Origin: an uncultured Methylophilaceae bacterium
Lineage (GTDB): Bacteria > Pseudomonadota > Gammaproteobacteria > Burkholderiales > Methylophilaceae
Length of the DNA stretch: 64,000 nt
Direction of reading: 5' to 3'
Assembly (NCBI GenBank): GCA_905618945.1
Contig: CAJQTF010000010.1
Coordinates: 32,276 to 96,275, forward strand
The notes under the pieces are model-generated. The model searched no databases, was not told where the DNA came from, and worked only from the letters and a program-made list of their open reading frames with translations. Positions 28,085 through 36,362 of the stretch are shown here, piece by piece (the stretch's first letter is position 1; every line of letters begins with the position of its first letter). The position numbers and the translations under genes were made by a program.

Positions 28085-28849
28085 ATTAAAAAAATAATTA
28101 AATCTGCTAAAAAAAGATTACTTAAAATGCACTTTGACGCTGGAGTTGGTCATATTGGTGGGAATTTATCATGTATTGATATATTAATTGTGCTGTTTCA
28201 TAAGCTCATATCTTCCAATGATAAATTTATTCTTTCTAAAGGGCATTCTGCAGGGGCATTGTATATAGCTCTTTGGTCGATTAATATTTTAAAAGACTCA
28301 GATTTAGCCACCTTTCATCAAGATGACACTTTATTAGCAGGCCATCCTTTGCCAAATAAAATTAAAAATATTTCATTTGCAACTGGCAGTTTGGGCCATG
28401 GCTTATCATTATCTGCCGGTATAGCACTTTCTAAAAAAATTAAATCTATTAAAGGACAAGTTTTTTGTTTAACTTCTGATGGAGAGTGGCAAGAGGGATC
28501 TACGTGGGAAGCTCTTATTTTTTCATGCCATCATAATTTAGATAATCTGACTATAATAGTTGACCACAATAATCTTCAAGGGTTTGGGAGCACAAATGAT
28601 ATTGCTTCAATGTCCCCGCTAAATAAAATTATCAATGGGTTTAATTTAGAGGTTATAACTATTAATGGACACTCCCCTGAAGAGATGTTGTCAGCATTAA
28701 AGAAAAAACAAAATAAATGTAGGATGATAATTTTGGAGACAAAAAAAGGTAATGGCGTAAGTTTTATGGAGAATAAAATGGAATGGCATTATTTACCACT
28801 AAATAAAGACCAATACAATCAAGCAATCCAAGAGGTTGATAGAGTATGA
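28085..28849 (+). CDS. Transketolase, N-terminal (ThDP-binding) subunit, probable AUU start
   Basis: One half of a split transketolase, which moves two-carbon units between sugar phosphates. Visible motifs are GHIGGNLSCIDI, SKGHSAGALY, GSLGHGLS, and the thiamine-phosphate motif SDGEWQEGSTWEA through DHNN. ATG 28127 would begin at MHFDAGVGH and lose the family's leading helix. No ATG, GTG or TTG lies in frame upstream to the stop TGA 28073. ATT 28085, 6 bases after GAGGA (28074-28078), gives a normal helix KKIIKSAKKRLLK; I take it as the start (254 residues). It overlaps the C-terminal subunit by 4 bases. Its place in a sugar island suggests activated-sugar synthesis rather than the main pentose pathway. 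Confidence 0.85.
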   Translation: MKKIIKSAKKRLLKMHFDAGVGHIGGNLSCIDILIVLFHKLISSNDKFILSKGHSAGALYIALWSINILKDSDLATFHQDDTLLAGHPLPNKIKNISFATGSLGHGLSLSAGIALSKKIKSIKGQVFCLTSDGEWQEGSTWEALIFSCHHNLDNLTIIVDHNNLQGFGSTNDIASMSPLNKIINGFNLEVITINGHSPEEMLSALKKKQNKCRMIILETKKGNGVSFMENKMEWHYLPLNKDQYNQAIQEVDRV

Positions 28850-29748
28850 GAACACAACTCTCTGATGGCCTTATTAAGCTAGCAAACCAGAACAACGAAA
28901 TGATTTTTCTCACTGGTGATCTTGGTTTTATGGCTCTTGAAAAATTACGAGATAAATTAAAAGAAAAATTTATAAATGTTGGAATTGCCGAACAAAATAT
29001 GATTGGAGTCGCAGCTGGAATGGCAAGTGAAGGACTTATTCCATGGGTATATAGTATTGCTCCATTTTGTTACGCAAGACCATTTGAACAAATTCGAAAC
29101 GATGTTTCTTTTCATAATCTGCCCGTTAAATTAATAGGTAATGGAGGAGGTTATGGATATGGTGTAATGGGAGCAACACATCATGCGATTGAGGATTATG
29201 GAATTTTACTAACACTAACTAACTTTAGAGTTTTTATTCCATGCTTTAATGAGGATATTTATCCGGTATTAAAATTATCAAATTCTAATGAAAAACCAAC
29301 GTACATAAGACTTGGCTATGATGAGTCTGATCAGGAGTATGTCCCACCAAAATACGAAAGCTGGAGGCAACTTACTCGTGGCGACGGCCCAGTAATTATT
29401 GTTACAGGACCTATAGCAACGACTTATATTAAAGCTTTTGAAAAATTAGAAAAAAAGAAAAGGCCAAATTTATGGATTTTATGTGAGCTACCAATACTCG
29501 AAGAATCATTACCAAAAAATTTAATTGAGCAAATAAATTTAACTAAAAATCTATTTGTTATTGAGGAGCATGTTGCTCAAGGTGGAATAGGATCACAGAT
29601 CTCGTTAGTTTTAATTAAAAATAATATTAGTGTTAAAAGATTCACTCATTTATTTGCTACTTCGCATCATTTTGAAAAAAGCGGATCACAAAAATATCTT
29701 AGAAAAAAATGTGGCATCGATTTAAATAATGTACTATCAAGACTATAA
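28846..29748 (+). CDS. Transketolase, C-terminal subunit
   Basis: The pyrimidine-binding half of the split transketolase, 300 residues. It starts with LIKLANQNNEMIFLTGDLG and holds the catalytic-Glu motif NVGIAEQNMIGVAAGMASEG near residue 46, the SFHNLPVKLIGNGGGYGYG segment, and THHAIEDYGIL. The C-terminal domain (about 185-300) holds NLWILCELPILEESLP and FVIEEHVAQGGIGSQ. It is ATGA-coupled to the N-terminal half. Such pairs often appear in surface polysaccharide or secondary metabolite loci, which agrees with the epimerase-GT2 gene 28 bases downstream. Confidence 0.88.
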   Translation: MRTQLSDGLIKLANQNNEMIFLTGDLGFMALEKLRDKLKEKFINVGIAEQNMIGVAAGMASEGLIPWVYSIAPFCYARPFEQIRNDVSFHNLPVKLIGNGGGYGYGVMGATHHAIEDYGILLTLTNFRVFIPCFNEDIYPVLKLSNSNEKPTYIRLGYDESDQEYVPPKYESWRQLTRGDGPVIIVTGPIATTYIKAFEKLEKKKRPNLWILCELPILEESLPKNLIEQINLTKNLFVIEEHVAQGGIGSQISLVLIKNNISVKRFTHLFATSHHFEKSGSQKYLRKKCGIDLNNVLSRL

Positions 29749-29776
29749 ATTTAATCTTAAGTATTAACGGATATTA

Positions 29777-31717
29777 ATGAACATTGATAAGCACATACTA
29801 TCTCTTGAGGGACCAATTTTAGTTTTAGGAGCTTCTGGCTTCATTGGAGCAAATCTTTTTAAAATGCTTCTATCAAAAAGAGAAGATGTTTATGGGGTGT
29901 GCAGACTTGAGAAAGGATGGAGGTTAGAAGGCGTTGACAGTAAAAATATAATCTTTACTGATGTAAATGATTCAGTAGCACTAAAAAATCTTATTAATAC
30001 AATTACCCCAAGAACTGTTTTTGATTTTATATCTTATGGCGCATATTCTTTCGAAGAAAGCCATGAAATTGTTTACCAAACAAATTTTTTATCTTTAACT
30101 AACATTGTCACTTTGCTTGAAGAAAAAGGAGTATCAGCATATATACACGCGGGTACATCTTCCGAATATGGTTTAAATTCAAAACAACCCAAAGAAGATT
30201 CAAGCCTAGAACCAAACAGCCATTATTCATCCTCTAAAATTGCAGCATCATATTTTTTAAAATATGTGGGGAAAACCCGGAATTTTCCAGCCATTAACCT
30301 CAGATTATATTCAGTTTATGGCCCGCTTGAGGATTCATCAAGATTAATTCCAAACATATTAAATAATGCAAAAGTAAAAAAATTTCCTCCATTAGTGGAC
30401 CCAGATATTTCAAGAGATTTTATTTTTATTGACGATGCATGCGAAGCATTTATTTTAGCAGCAAGTAAAATTCATCCCGAATTATATGGGGAAAGTTTTA
30501 ATATTGGAACAGGTAGTAAAACAACAATTAAAGATTTAGCATTAATAGTAAAGAAAATTTATAAAATTAAAGAAAAGCCAATTTTCAGCAATATGAGTAA
30601 AAGAAGTTGGGATCTAACTGAATGGTATTCAGATTCAAAAAAAGCAGAGAAGATTTTTGGCTGGAAATCTAAAACTAATTTAGTTGATGGTTTAAATTTA
30701 ACATTTAATTGGCTAAGTACATTAACAAAAAAAGATTATATTTCTATAACCAAACAAAATAGCTCGAATAAAAAGAGAAGTATTTCTGCAATTATTGCAT
30801 GCTATAAAGATGAGATGGCAATTCCAATTATGTACCAAAGACTAACTAAAACATTTAAAGAAATAAAGATAGATTATGAGATCATTTTTGTTTGTGATGG
30901 AAGTCCACATAACGATATAGATGTAATTAAGAAAATATCAAAAAATGACACACGAGTGATTGGGGTTAATCATTCAAGGAATTTTGGCTCACAAATGGCT
31001 TTTAGGAGCGGAATGGAGTTATCAACTAAGCAAGCTGTTGTTTTATTAGATGGCGATTTACAAGACCCTCCAGAATTAATTAAAGACTTCGTTAAAAAAT
31101 GGCTAGAAGGGAATGATGTTGTATACGGCACTAGAGTAAAAAGAGAAATGCCTTTTTATTGGGGGTTCTTGTATAAAGCCTTTTACAGAATTTTGTCATC
31201 ATTAAGTTTTATTAAAATTCCACTTGATGCAGGTGATTTTTCCTTACTTGATAAAAGAGTCGTTAGTTGGATTCTAAAGTGTCCAGAACGTGATTTGTTT
31301 ATGAGGGGAATTAGAGCTTTTGTTGGATTTAACCAGGTAGGCGTAGATTATATTAGACCAGCTCGAGCGTTTGGAAACTCAACTAATAGTTTATTTAAAA
31401 ATATAGGCTGGGCAAAAATGGGTATTTTGTCATTTACAAATGCCCCGTTAAATTTAATGACGATTATGGGGTTTGCTACATTAATTCTTTCTATTATTTT
31501 AATTTTATTATTTACTTCATTAAAAATATTTTTCCCAGATATTGCACCAAAAGGAGCAACAACAATTATGCTTTTGGTTCTTTCTTTTGGATCAATTAAT
31601 CTTTTTGCTATTTCATTGGTCGGGGAATACATTGGAAAAATAATTTTAGAAGTTAAACAAAGACCTAGAGTAATACGCTCAGAAATTATTAGGAGTGGCG
31701 TTACAACAGAGTTGTAA
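29777..31717 (+). CDS. Fusion of NAD-dependent epimerase and GtrB-like GT2 glycosyltransferase
   Basis: A 646-residue two-domain protein. Residues about 10-315 are an extended SDR nucleotide-sugar epimerase or reductase: VLGASGFIGANLF (NAD binding), active-site SSEYG and YSSSK (YxxxK), LRLYSVYGP, RDFIFIDDACEAF. Residues about 330-540 are a GT2 transferase: SAIIACYKDEMAIPIMY, FVCDGSPHND, HSRNFGSQMAFRSGM and LLDGDLQDPPELI (the DxD-type site). Two helices near 560-585 and 597-625 give the membrane hold seen in GtrB/DPM1-like polyprenyl-phosphate glycosyltransferases. A single protein would thus make and transfer a sugar to the lipid carrier. The exact sugar is unknown. Confidence 0.85.
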   Translation: MNIDKHILSLEGPILVLGASGFIGANLFKMLLSKREDVYGVCRLEKGWRLEGVDSKNIIFTDVNDSVALKNLINTITPRTVFDFISYGAYSFEESHEIVYQTNFLSLTNIVTLLEEKGVSAYIHAGTSSEYGLNSKQPKEDSSLEPNSHYSSSKIAASYFLKYVGKTRNFPAINLRLYSVYGPLEDSSRLIPNILNNAKVKKFPPLVDPDISRDFIFIDDACEAFILAASKIHPELYGESFNIGTGSKTTIKDLALIVKKIYKIKEKPIFSNMSKRSWDLTEWYSDSKKAEKIFGWKSKTNLVDGLNLTFNWLSTLTKKDYISITKQNSSNKKRSISAIIACYKDEMAIPIMYQRLTKTFKEIKIDYEIIFVCDGSPHNDIDVIKKISKNDTRVIGVNHSRNFGSQMAFRSGMELSTKQAVVLLDGDLQDPPELIKDFVKKWLEGNDVVYGTRVKREMPFYWGFLYKAFYRILSSLSFIKIPLDAGDFSLLDKRVVSWILKCPERDLFMRGIRAFVGFNQVGVDYIRPARAFGNSTNSLFKNIGWAKMGILSFTNAPLNLMTIMGFATLILSIILILLFTSLKIFFPDIAPKGATTIMLLVLSFGSINLFAISLVGEYIGKIILEVKQRPRVIRSEIIRSGVTTEL

Positions 31718-31728
31718 GGTAAAAATAT

Positions 31729-32655
31729 TTGACAACCAAATCTAGAAGATGTCCAGTTTGCTTTGATTCGAATAAAAATAGTGTTACTTTTCAAAAAGAA
31801 AATATTGATAAGAAAAAAATAACATCTTTTACTTATGCATCAAGAAAAAATCCTGAGTTCATGTGTCATGAAATGGTAAGTTGCTTGAATTGCGATTTGG
31901 TCTATGTAACAACTCCTCCCGATAAATTAAAGCTTTCCGAGGCTTACCATGCTGCTGATTACGATAGCTCAGAGGAAGCATTAGATGCAGCAGAATCATA
32001 TATTCATCATATGAATGAAGTGATTTCTAAATTAAATTTAAATAGTAAAATATTGGAAATTGGATCTGGTTCTGGGGATTTTTTGTACAATCTGAAAAAG
32101 AAAGGATTTACAGATTTGATTGGTATTGAGCCTTCCATATCAGCAATTAATAGTGCACACCCTGAAATTAAAAGTCACCTCCAGGAAGGAATATTTCAAG
32201 TAGATGATTTTCAAGAGATGAATTATGATCTAGTTTGCTGCTTTATGACCTTAGAGCATGTTTATGATCCAAGAGAAATATCTGAGTCCGTAAATAAGAT
32301 TTTAAAAAAAGGTGGTTATTTTGTAATTGTTTTGCATAACTATAGGTCGCTAGTAAATAAAATTTTAGGGAAAAAATCACCAATAATTGATATCGAGCAT
32401 ATGCAATTATTCTCTAAAAAGAGTATTGGATTATTATTAAATAAAACAAATTATCAGGACATACAGGTTAAAGATCTTTATAACCGTTATTCAATTAACT
32501 ATTGGATTAGGTTGTCGCCTATACCTAATTTAATTAATAATACTTTTATTAAGCTTCTTAATAAATTTAATCTTGGCAATTTTAAAATAAAAATAAATGT
32601 GGGCAATATGATAGTTTCAGGAAGAAAAGTGGATGCAGATATAAAATCGCAATAA
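31729..32655 (+). CDS. Zinc-ribbon class I SAM-dependent methyltransferase
   Basis: A 308-residue methyltransferase with an N-terminal Cys motif RRCPVC (near residue 6) and CLNC (about 53-56), likely one zinc site, then the class I SAM fold: ILEIGSGSGDFLYNLKKKGF (motif I near residue 105), YDLVCCFMTLEHVYDP (motif IV near 167) and ILKKGGYFVIVLHNY. This layout is typical of sugar or nucleotide-sugar methyltransferases in surface loci, such as C-methyl or O-methyl transferases. The start is TTG 31729, preceded by AAGG. It follows the epimerase-GT2 gene by 11 bases. Confidence 0.8.
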   Translation: MTTKSRRCPVCFDSNKNSVTFQKENIDKKKITSFTYASRKNPEFMCHEMVSCLNCDLVYVTTPPDKLKLSEAYHAADYDSSEEALDAAESYIHHMNEVISKLNLNSKILEIGSGSGDFLYNLKKKGFTDLIGIEPSISAINSAHPEIKSHLQEGIFQVDDFQEMNYDLVCCFMTLEHVYDPREISESVNKILKKGGYFVIVLHNYRSLVNKILGKKSPIIDIEHMQLFSKKSIGLLLNKTNYQDIQVKDLYNRYSINYWIRLSPIPNLINNTFIKLLNKFNLGNFKIKINVGNMIVSGRKVDADIKSQ

Positions 32656-32692
32656 ATTAAATCTTTAAATTACGTTATCGCTTGAATAGCTT

Positions 32693-33085
32693 TTATTTCT
32701 TGAATACCAAATATTTGTGTAAGAAAAAACCAATTATTGCATTAAGAATGATTGTTACCGCACCAGCAATTTCATAACTCATGCCATAAAAATGGAAGAA
32801 AGCAATTCCACCTATTGATAGAAGATAACGAAACCCATACGATAATAAAAATTTACAAAATATATTCGTATCAATTTTTGATTCAAATACAAATTTCCCT
32901 ATTGTAAAATAATTAAATATTATTCCTAAGACTGTAGAAAAAAAGGCAGCAACTGCAAAATTAAAATCTAACTGAAGAAAAGACCAATAAACTCCATAAC
33001 CAAAGGATGTGTTTACTACACCAACAATAATATATCTTATGATTAGTATCTTTTTTACAATAAAATTTTTTAATAAAGAAATCAA
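32693..33085 (-). CDS. GtrA family membrane protein
   Basis: A 130-residue protein with four hydrophobic segments (about 15-32, 40-58, 75-95, 105-125) and the GtrA signature RYIIVGVVNTSFGYGVYW. GtrA-type proteins are proposed flippases for polyprenyl-phosphate-linked sugars. It faces the methyltransferase end to end (37-base gap) and completes a GtrA/GtrB/GT-C set with the fusion gene and the two 526-residue proteins. The start is TTG 33085; no ATG in frame upstream was found and the ribosome site is weak, so the start is uncertain. Confidence 0.85.
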   Translation of the reverse strand: MISLLKNFIVKKILIIRYIIVGVVNTSFGYGVYWSFLQLDFNFAVAAFFSTVLGIIFNYFTIGKFVFESKIDTNIFCKFLLSYGFRYLLSIGGIAFFHFYGMSYEIAGAVTIILNAIIGFFLHKYLVFKK

Positions 33086-33170
33086 TTTAATGGACAGTAT
33101 AAGTACTAATTAAAGAAAAATCTTAGTTTTAATAAATATCATGATTTTATTCTAAATTATTAGTTTTTTA

Positions 33171-33200
33171 TTGCCCTTAGGTGTCTAATAAAGCTAAAAT
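33171..33200 (+). promoter_or_regulatory. Candidate sigma-70 promoter for rubrerythrin
   Basis: TTGCCC (33171-33176) and TAAAAT (33195-33200) with an 18-base spacer, 64 bases before the rubrerythrin start. Confidence 0.5.
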
Positions 33201-33263
33201 AATAGTAAGAATTAAAAAATATTTTAATTTAAGTTTCTATTTTTTTTATTAGGAGTAATAAAA

Positions 33264-33686
33264 ATGGCTCTAAAAGGAAGTAAGACAGAACAAAATTTAA
33301 AAGATGCTTTTGCCGGTGAGTCTCAGGCAAATCGTAGGTATTTATATTTTGCAGCAAAAGCAGATGTTGAGGGTTATAACGATGTTGCTGCTTTATTTCG
33401 CTCTACTGCAGAAGGAGAGACAGGTCATGCACATGGGCATTTAGAATATCTTGAAGAATGCGGCGATCCCGCAACAGGACTCCCTATTGGCACTACAGAA
33501 AATAATTTAAAAGCTGCTGTGGCTGGAGAGACTCATGAATATACAGATATGTATCCTGGTATGGCAAAAACTGCTAGAGATGAAGGTTTTGATGAGGTTG
33601 CAGATTGGTTTGAAACACTTGCTAAAGCAGAGCGATCGCATGCTAATCGCTATGTAAAAGCACTAGGTGAATTAGTAGAAATGTAA
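33264..33686 (+). CDS. Rubrerythrin-family di-iron protein (no rubredoxin domain)
   Basis: A 140-residue ferritin-like di-iron protein that probably reduces hydrogen peroxide. The two Glu/His pairs of the four-helix bundle are seen: [36 protein letters not shown] and [15 protein letters not shown]. It lacks the C-terminal rubredoxin domain of classical rubrerythrin, so electrons must come from another protein; the adjacent Fe-S gene is the likely partner. An AGGAG site precedes ATG 33264 and a strong terminator follows, so the gene can be transcribed alone. Confidence 0.9.
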   Translation: MALKGSKTEQNLKDAFAGESQANRRYLYFAAKADVEGYNDVAALFRSTAEGETGHAHGHLEYLEECGDPATGLPIGTTENNLKAAVAGETHEYTDMYPGMAKTARDEGFDEVADWFETLAKAERSHANRYVKALGELVEM

Positions 33687-33693
33687 TAAAAAC

Positions 33694-33718
33694 TCGGGGG
33701 TATTTCCCCGATTTTTTT
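33694..33718 (+). terminator. Intrinsic terminator after rubrerythrin
   Basis: Stem TCGGGG (33694-33699) and CCCCGA (33706-33711), loop GTATTT, then a T-run. It lies only 15 bases before the Fe-S gene, so it likely reduces rather than blocks read-through to that gene. Confidence 0.85.
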
Positions 33719-33732
33719 ATTTAGAGATATCT

Positions 33733-35064
33733 ATGAATACCCCAAAAGAAGGCAATTTAGAGGCACCAACTCGCCACCCTATTGATTGGAAAAATCCAGA
33801 CTATTTTAGCGAGGAGTTACTTAATCAGGAATTGGAAAGAGTTTTTGATATTTGTCATGGCTGCAGAAGATGCGTAAGCCTGTGCCAATCATTTCCAGTA
33901 CTATTTGATTTAGTAGATGAATCGAGCACTATGGAGGTAGATGGTGTAGATAAAGCAGATTACACAAAAGTTGTAGACCAATGCTATATGTGCGATTTAT
34001 GCTATATGACAAAATGTCCTTATGTACCACCTCATGAGTGGAATGTAGATTTTCCTCATTTAATGTTAAGAGCTAAAGCGATTAAATATAAAAAAGGGGA
34101 TACTAAGCTTAGAGATAAAGTGCTAACTAGCACTGACAACGTTGGTAAGTTTGCAGGAATTCCGATTATTGCCCCCACTATTAATGCTATCAATAAAGTA
34201 AGTGTTGCAAGAAAAGGACTAGAACTAGTTGCTGGGATTCATTCAAAAGCTTGGTTACCAAAATTCGAAAGCAATACTCTGAGAAAAAGACTTAAAAATT
34301 ACAAAAGTGGTTTAGTGGCAGAGCCAGCAGGAAACACAACTGGAAAAGTTGCCTTATTTGCTACTTGTTTTACGAATCGAAATGAGCCAGGCCCTGGAGA
34401 AGATTTAGTTAAAGTTTTTGAGCATAATAAAATTCTAGTGACGCTTACTGAAAAAGAAAGTTGCTGTGCAATTCCAAAGCTTGAGCTTGGAAATCTTGAA
34501 GCAGTTGAGGATGCTAAGGAAGTTAATATTCCAATTTTAGCTAAACTTGTTGATCAAGGATGGGATTTAACAGCACTAATCCCATCCTGTGTTTTAATGT
34601 TCAAGCAAGAACTCCCTTTAATGTTTCCTGATGATCCTGATGTCCTTAAAGTTAAAAATGCATTTTATGATCCATTTGAATATTTAATGTTAAGAAATAA
34701 AGAGAATAAATTTTTAACTGATTTTAAAAAGAGTTTAGGTAAGGTTTCATATCATGCAGCATGTCATCAGAGAGTCCAAAATATCGGGCCTAAAACTAAA
34801 GATACCTTATCATTAATACCTGATACGCAGGTTGAAATTATTGAAAGGTGTTCAGGACATGACGGGACATATGCTGTTAAGAAAGAAAGTCATGATTTTG
34901 CAGTAAAGATTGCTAAACCTGTAGTTAGAAAAATTAATGAAGCAGAGCCTGATCATTTTGGAAGTGATTGTGCGATGGCTGGGCACCATATTGGCCACGT
35001 TATGAATAACGGTAAAGAGCCAGAACATCCTATATCATTGCTTAGAAAAGCATACGATATTTAA
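33733..35064 (+). CDS. Fe-S oxidoreductase, GlpC/heterodisulfide reductase-like
   Basis: A 443-residue protein with two 4Fe-4S ferredoxin-type sites near the N-terminus: CHGCRRCVSLCQSFP near residue 39 and CYMCDLCYMTKCPYVPP near residue 85. Two later Cys-rich CCG-type domains carry KESCCAIPKLELG near residue 239 and SYHAACHQRVQ near residue 340, with CSGHDG and FGSDCAMAG near the end. This matches GlpC/HdrD-like electron carriers. In betaproteobacteria it is often found between rubrerythrin and DUF3501, as here. Its likely job is to pass electrons to rubrerythrin; this is inference. Confidence 0.85.
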   Translation: MNTPKEGNLEAPTRHPIDWKNPDYFSEELLNQELERVFDICHGCRRCVSLCQSFPVLFDLVDESSTMEVDGVDKADYTKVVDQCYMCDLCYMTKCPYVPPHEWNVDFPHLMLRAKAIKYKKGDTKLRDKVLTSTDNVGKFAGIPIIAPTINAINKVSVARKGLELVAGIHSKAWLPKFESNTLRKRLKNYKSGLVAEPAGNTTGKVALFATCFTNRNEPGPGEDLVKVFEHNKILVTLTEKESCCAIPKLELGNLEAVEDAKEVNIPILAKLVDQGWDLTALIPSCVLMFKQELPLMFPDDPDVLKVKNAFYDPFEYLMLRNKENKFLTDFKKSLGKVSYHAACHQRVQNIGPKTKDTLSLIPDTQVEIIERCSGHDGTYAVKKESHDFAVKIAKPVVRKINEAEPDHFGSDCAMAGHHIGHVMNNGKEPEHPISLLRKAYDI

Positions 35065-35082
35065 TAATTAACGGAAAGTAAA

Positions 35083-35664
35083 ATGACAATTTTAAGTAAA
35101 AAAGATTTATTTAGTTTGGAAAAATATTCAGAAATTAGAAATGAATTTAGAGCAAAAGTTATGAAGCATAAAGGAAATAGACGCTTAGCATTTAATGATC
35201 ATGCAGTACTTTATTTTGAAGATGCACTTACTATGCAATACCAAGTGCAGGAGATGCTTAGAATTGAAAGAATCTTTGAGGCAGAAGGAATTCAACAAGA
35301 ATTAGATGTATACAACACACTTATCCCTGAAGGCACCAACTGGAAAGCAACTTTTATGATTGAATATACCGATGTGCAGGATAGAAAAGTGGCTTTAGCA
35401 AAGCTCATTGGTGTAGAGAGATCTATTTGGATTAAGGTTGAAGAAAGCGAGAAAGTATATGCAATTGCTAATGAAGATATGGATCGTGAAACTGAAGATA
35501 AGACTTCAGCTGTTCATTTTATGCGTTTTGAGCTAACAAAAGATATGATTACTAATATAAAGGTCGGTTTACCAATTGTATTTGGCATCGATCATGATCT
35601 TTATAAAACTGAAATAATAGTTCCGCCAAAGGTGCAAAGGGCATTAATTGTTGATTTGAGTTAA
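35083..35664 (+). CDS. DUF3501 family protein
   Basis: A 193-residue soluble protein of the DUF3501 family. Recognisable stretches are KHKGNRRLAFNDHAVLYFED, MQYQVQEMLRIERIFE, and AVHFMRFELTKDMI. Function unknown. It is nearly always next to rubrerythrin and the Fe-S protein. The three probably act as one peroxide-responsive set. The gene starts 18 bases after the Fe-S gene, which implies one transcript. Confidence 0.85.
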   Translation: MTILSKKDLFSLEKYSEIRNEFRAKVMKHKGNRRLAFNDHAVLYFEDALTMQYQVQEMLRIERIFEAEGIQQELDVYNTLIPEGTNWKATFMIEYTDVQDRKVALAKLIGVERSIWIKVEESEKVYAIANEDMDRETEDKTSAVHFMRFELTKDMITNIKVGLPIVFGIDHDLYKTEIIVPPKVQRALIVDLS

Positions 35665-35705
35665 ATTAATTGGATTCTGAAATAATAAATAGTAATCTTT
35701 AGGAA

Positions 35706-35730
35706 AGCCTTCTTATAGGCTGATTTTTAT
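35706..35730 (+). terminator. Probable terminator after DUF3501
   Basis: Stem AGCCT (35706-35710) with AGGCT (35717-35721), a 6-base loop and a T-rich tail. Its right end overlaps the last codons of the convergent glycosylase gene. Short stem, so moderate support. Confidence 0.55.
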
Positions 35731-36362
35731 TCAACCTTCCATAAATACCATGAAGCAACGGATCGATAGGGCCTCCAAGATTTAGAAATTATTTTAATCT
35801 CTTTAGGGGTAATTGAGCTAGTCAATTTTTTAAGTTTCTGATAATTTTTTCTAATAGCCAAATCATTTTGGGGAAGAATATCTAACCGGCCAAGGTTAAA
35901 TATTAAAAGCATTTGGACTGTCCATTCACCAATACCTTTAATTGTTGTAAATAATTTAATTATGTCATTATCGCTCATTGTAATTATTTCAACCGATGTT
36001 GGTAATTTTTTCTTAGCACTTTGAGACGCAACCTCTAGGATGGTTAATAATTTATTTTGAGATAATCCACATGATTTTATTTTAATAGAGGGTTTTTCTA
36101 AAATAGTTTGATCATCTGGAAATTTATTATTGAATATCAGTAAGAAACGTCTAAAAATAGCATTACCTGCTTTTGGATTTAATTGTTGAAAAATAACTGA
36201 TTTTATTAAAGACTGGTAGGGCTCTAAATCATGGCTTATCTTAAGACTGAAGCTCCCACTTTTTTTTATTAAATCCTCCCAGTCCGTATCTAACTTAGAA
36301 AGAAAATCTGAGGCTTTTTTATGTTTTATGTTTTGGTCACCAATTAATCGGTTTTCCTGCAT
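35727..36362 (-). CDS. DNA-3-methyladenine glycosylase (AlkA-like)
   Basis: A 211-residue HhH-GPD base-excision enzyme that removes alkylated bases. Motifs are IFQQLNPKAGNAIFRRFL near residue 60, the helix-hairpin-helix FTTIKGIGEWTVQMLLIF near residue 137, and the catalytic Asp in LPQNDLAIRKNY near residue 165. It lacks the N-terminal domain of E. coli AlkA, as do many bacterial AlkA-type enzymes. Its start overlaps the end of the SDR gene by 26 bases, so the two are co-transcribed on the minus strand. Confidence 0.85.
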   Translation of the reverse strand: MQENRLIGDQNIKHKKASDFLSKLDTDWEDLIKKSGSFSLKISHDLEPYQSLIKSVIFQQLNPKAGNAIFRRFLLIFNNKFPDDQTILEKPSIKIKSCGLSQNKLLTILEVASQSAKKKLPTSVEIITMSDNDIIKLFTTIKGIGEWTVQMLLIFNLGRLDILPQNDLAIRKNYQKLKKLTSSITPKEIKIISKSWRPYRSVASWYLWKVE

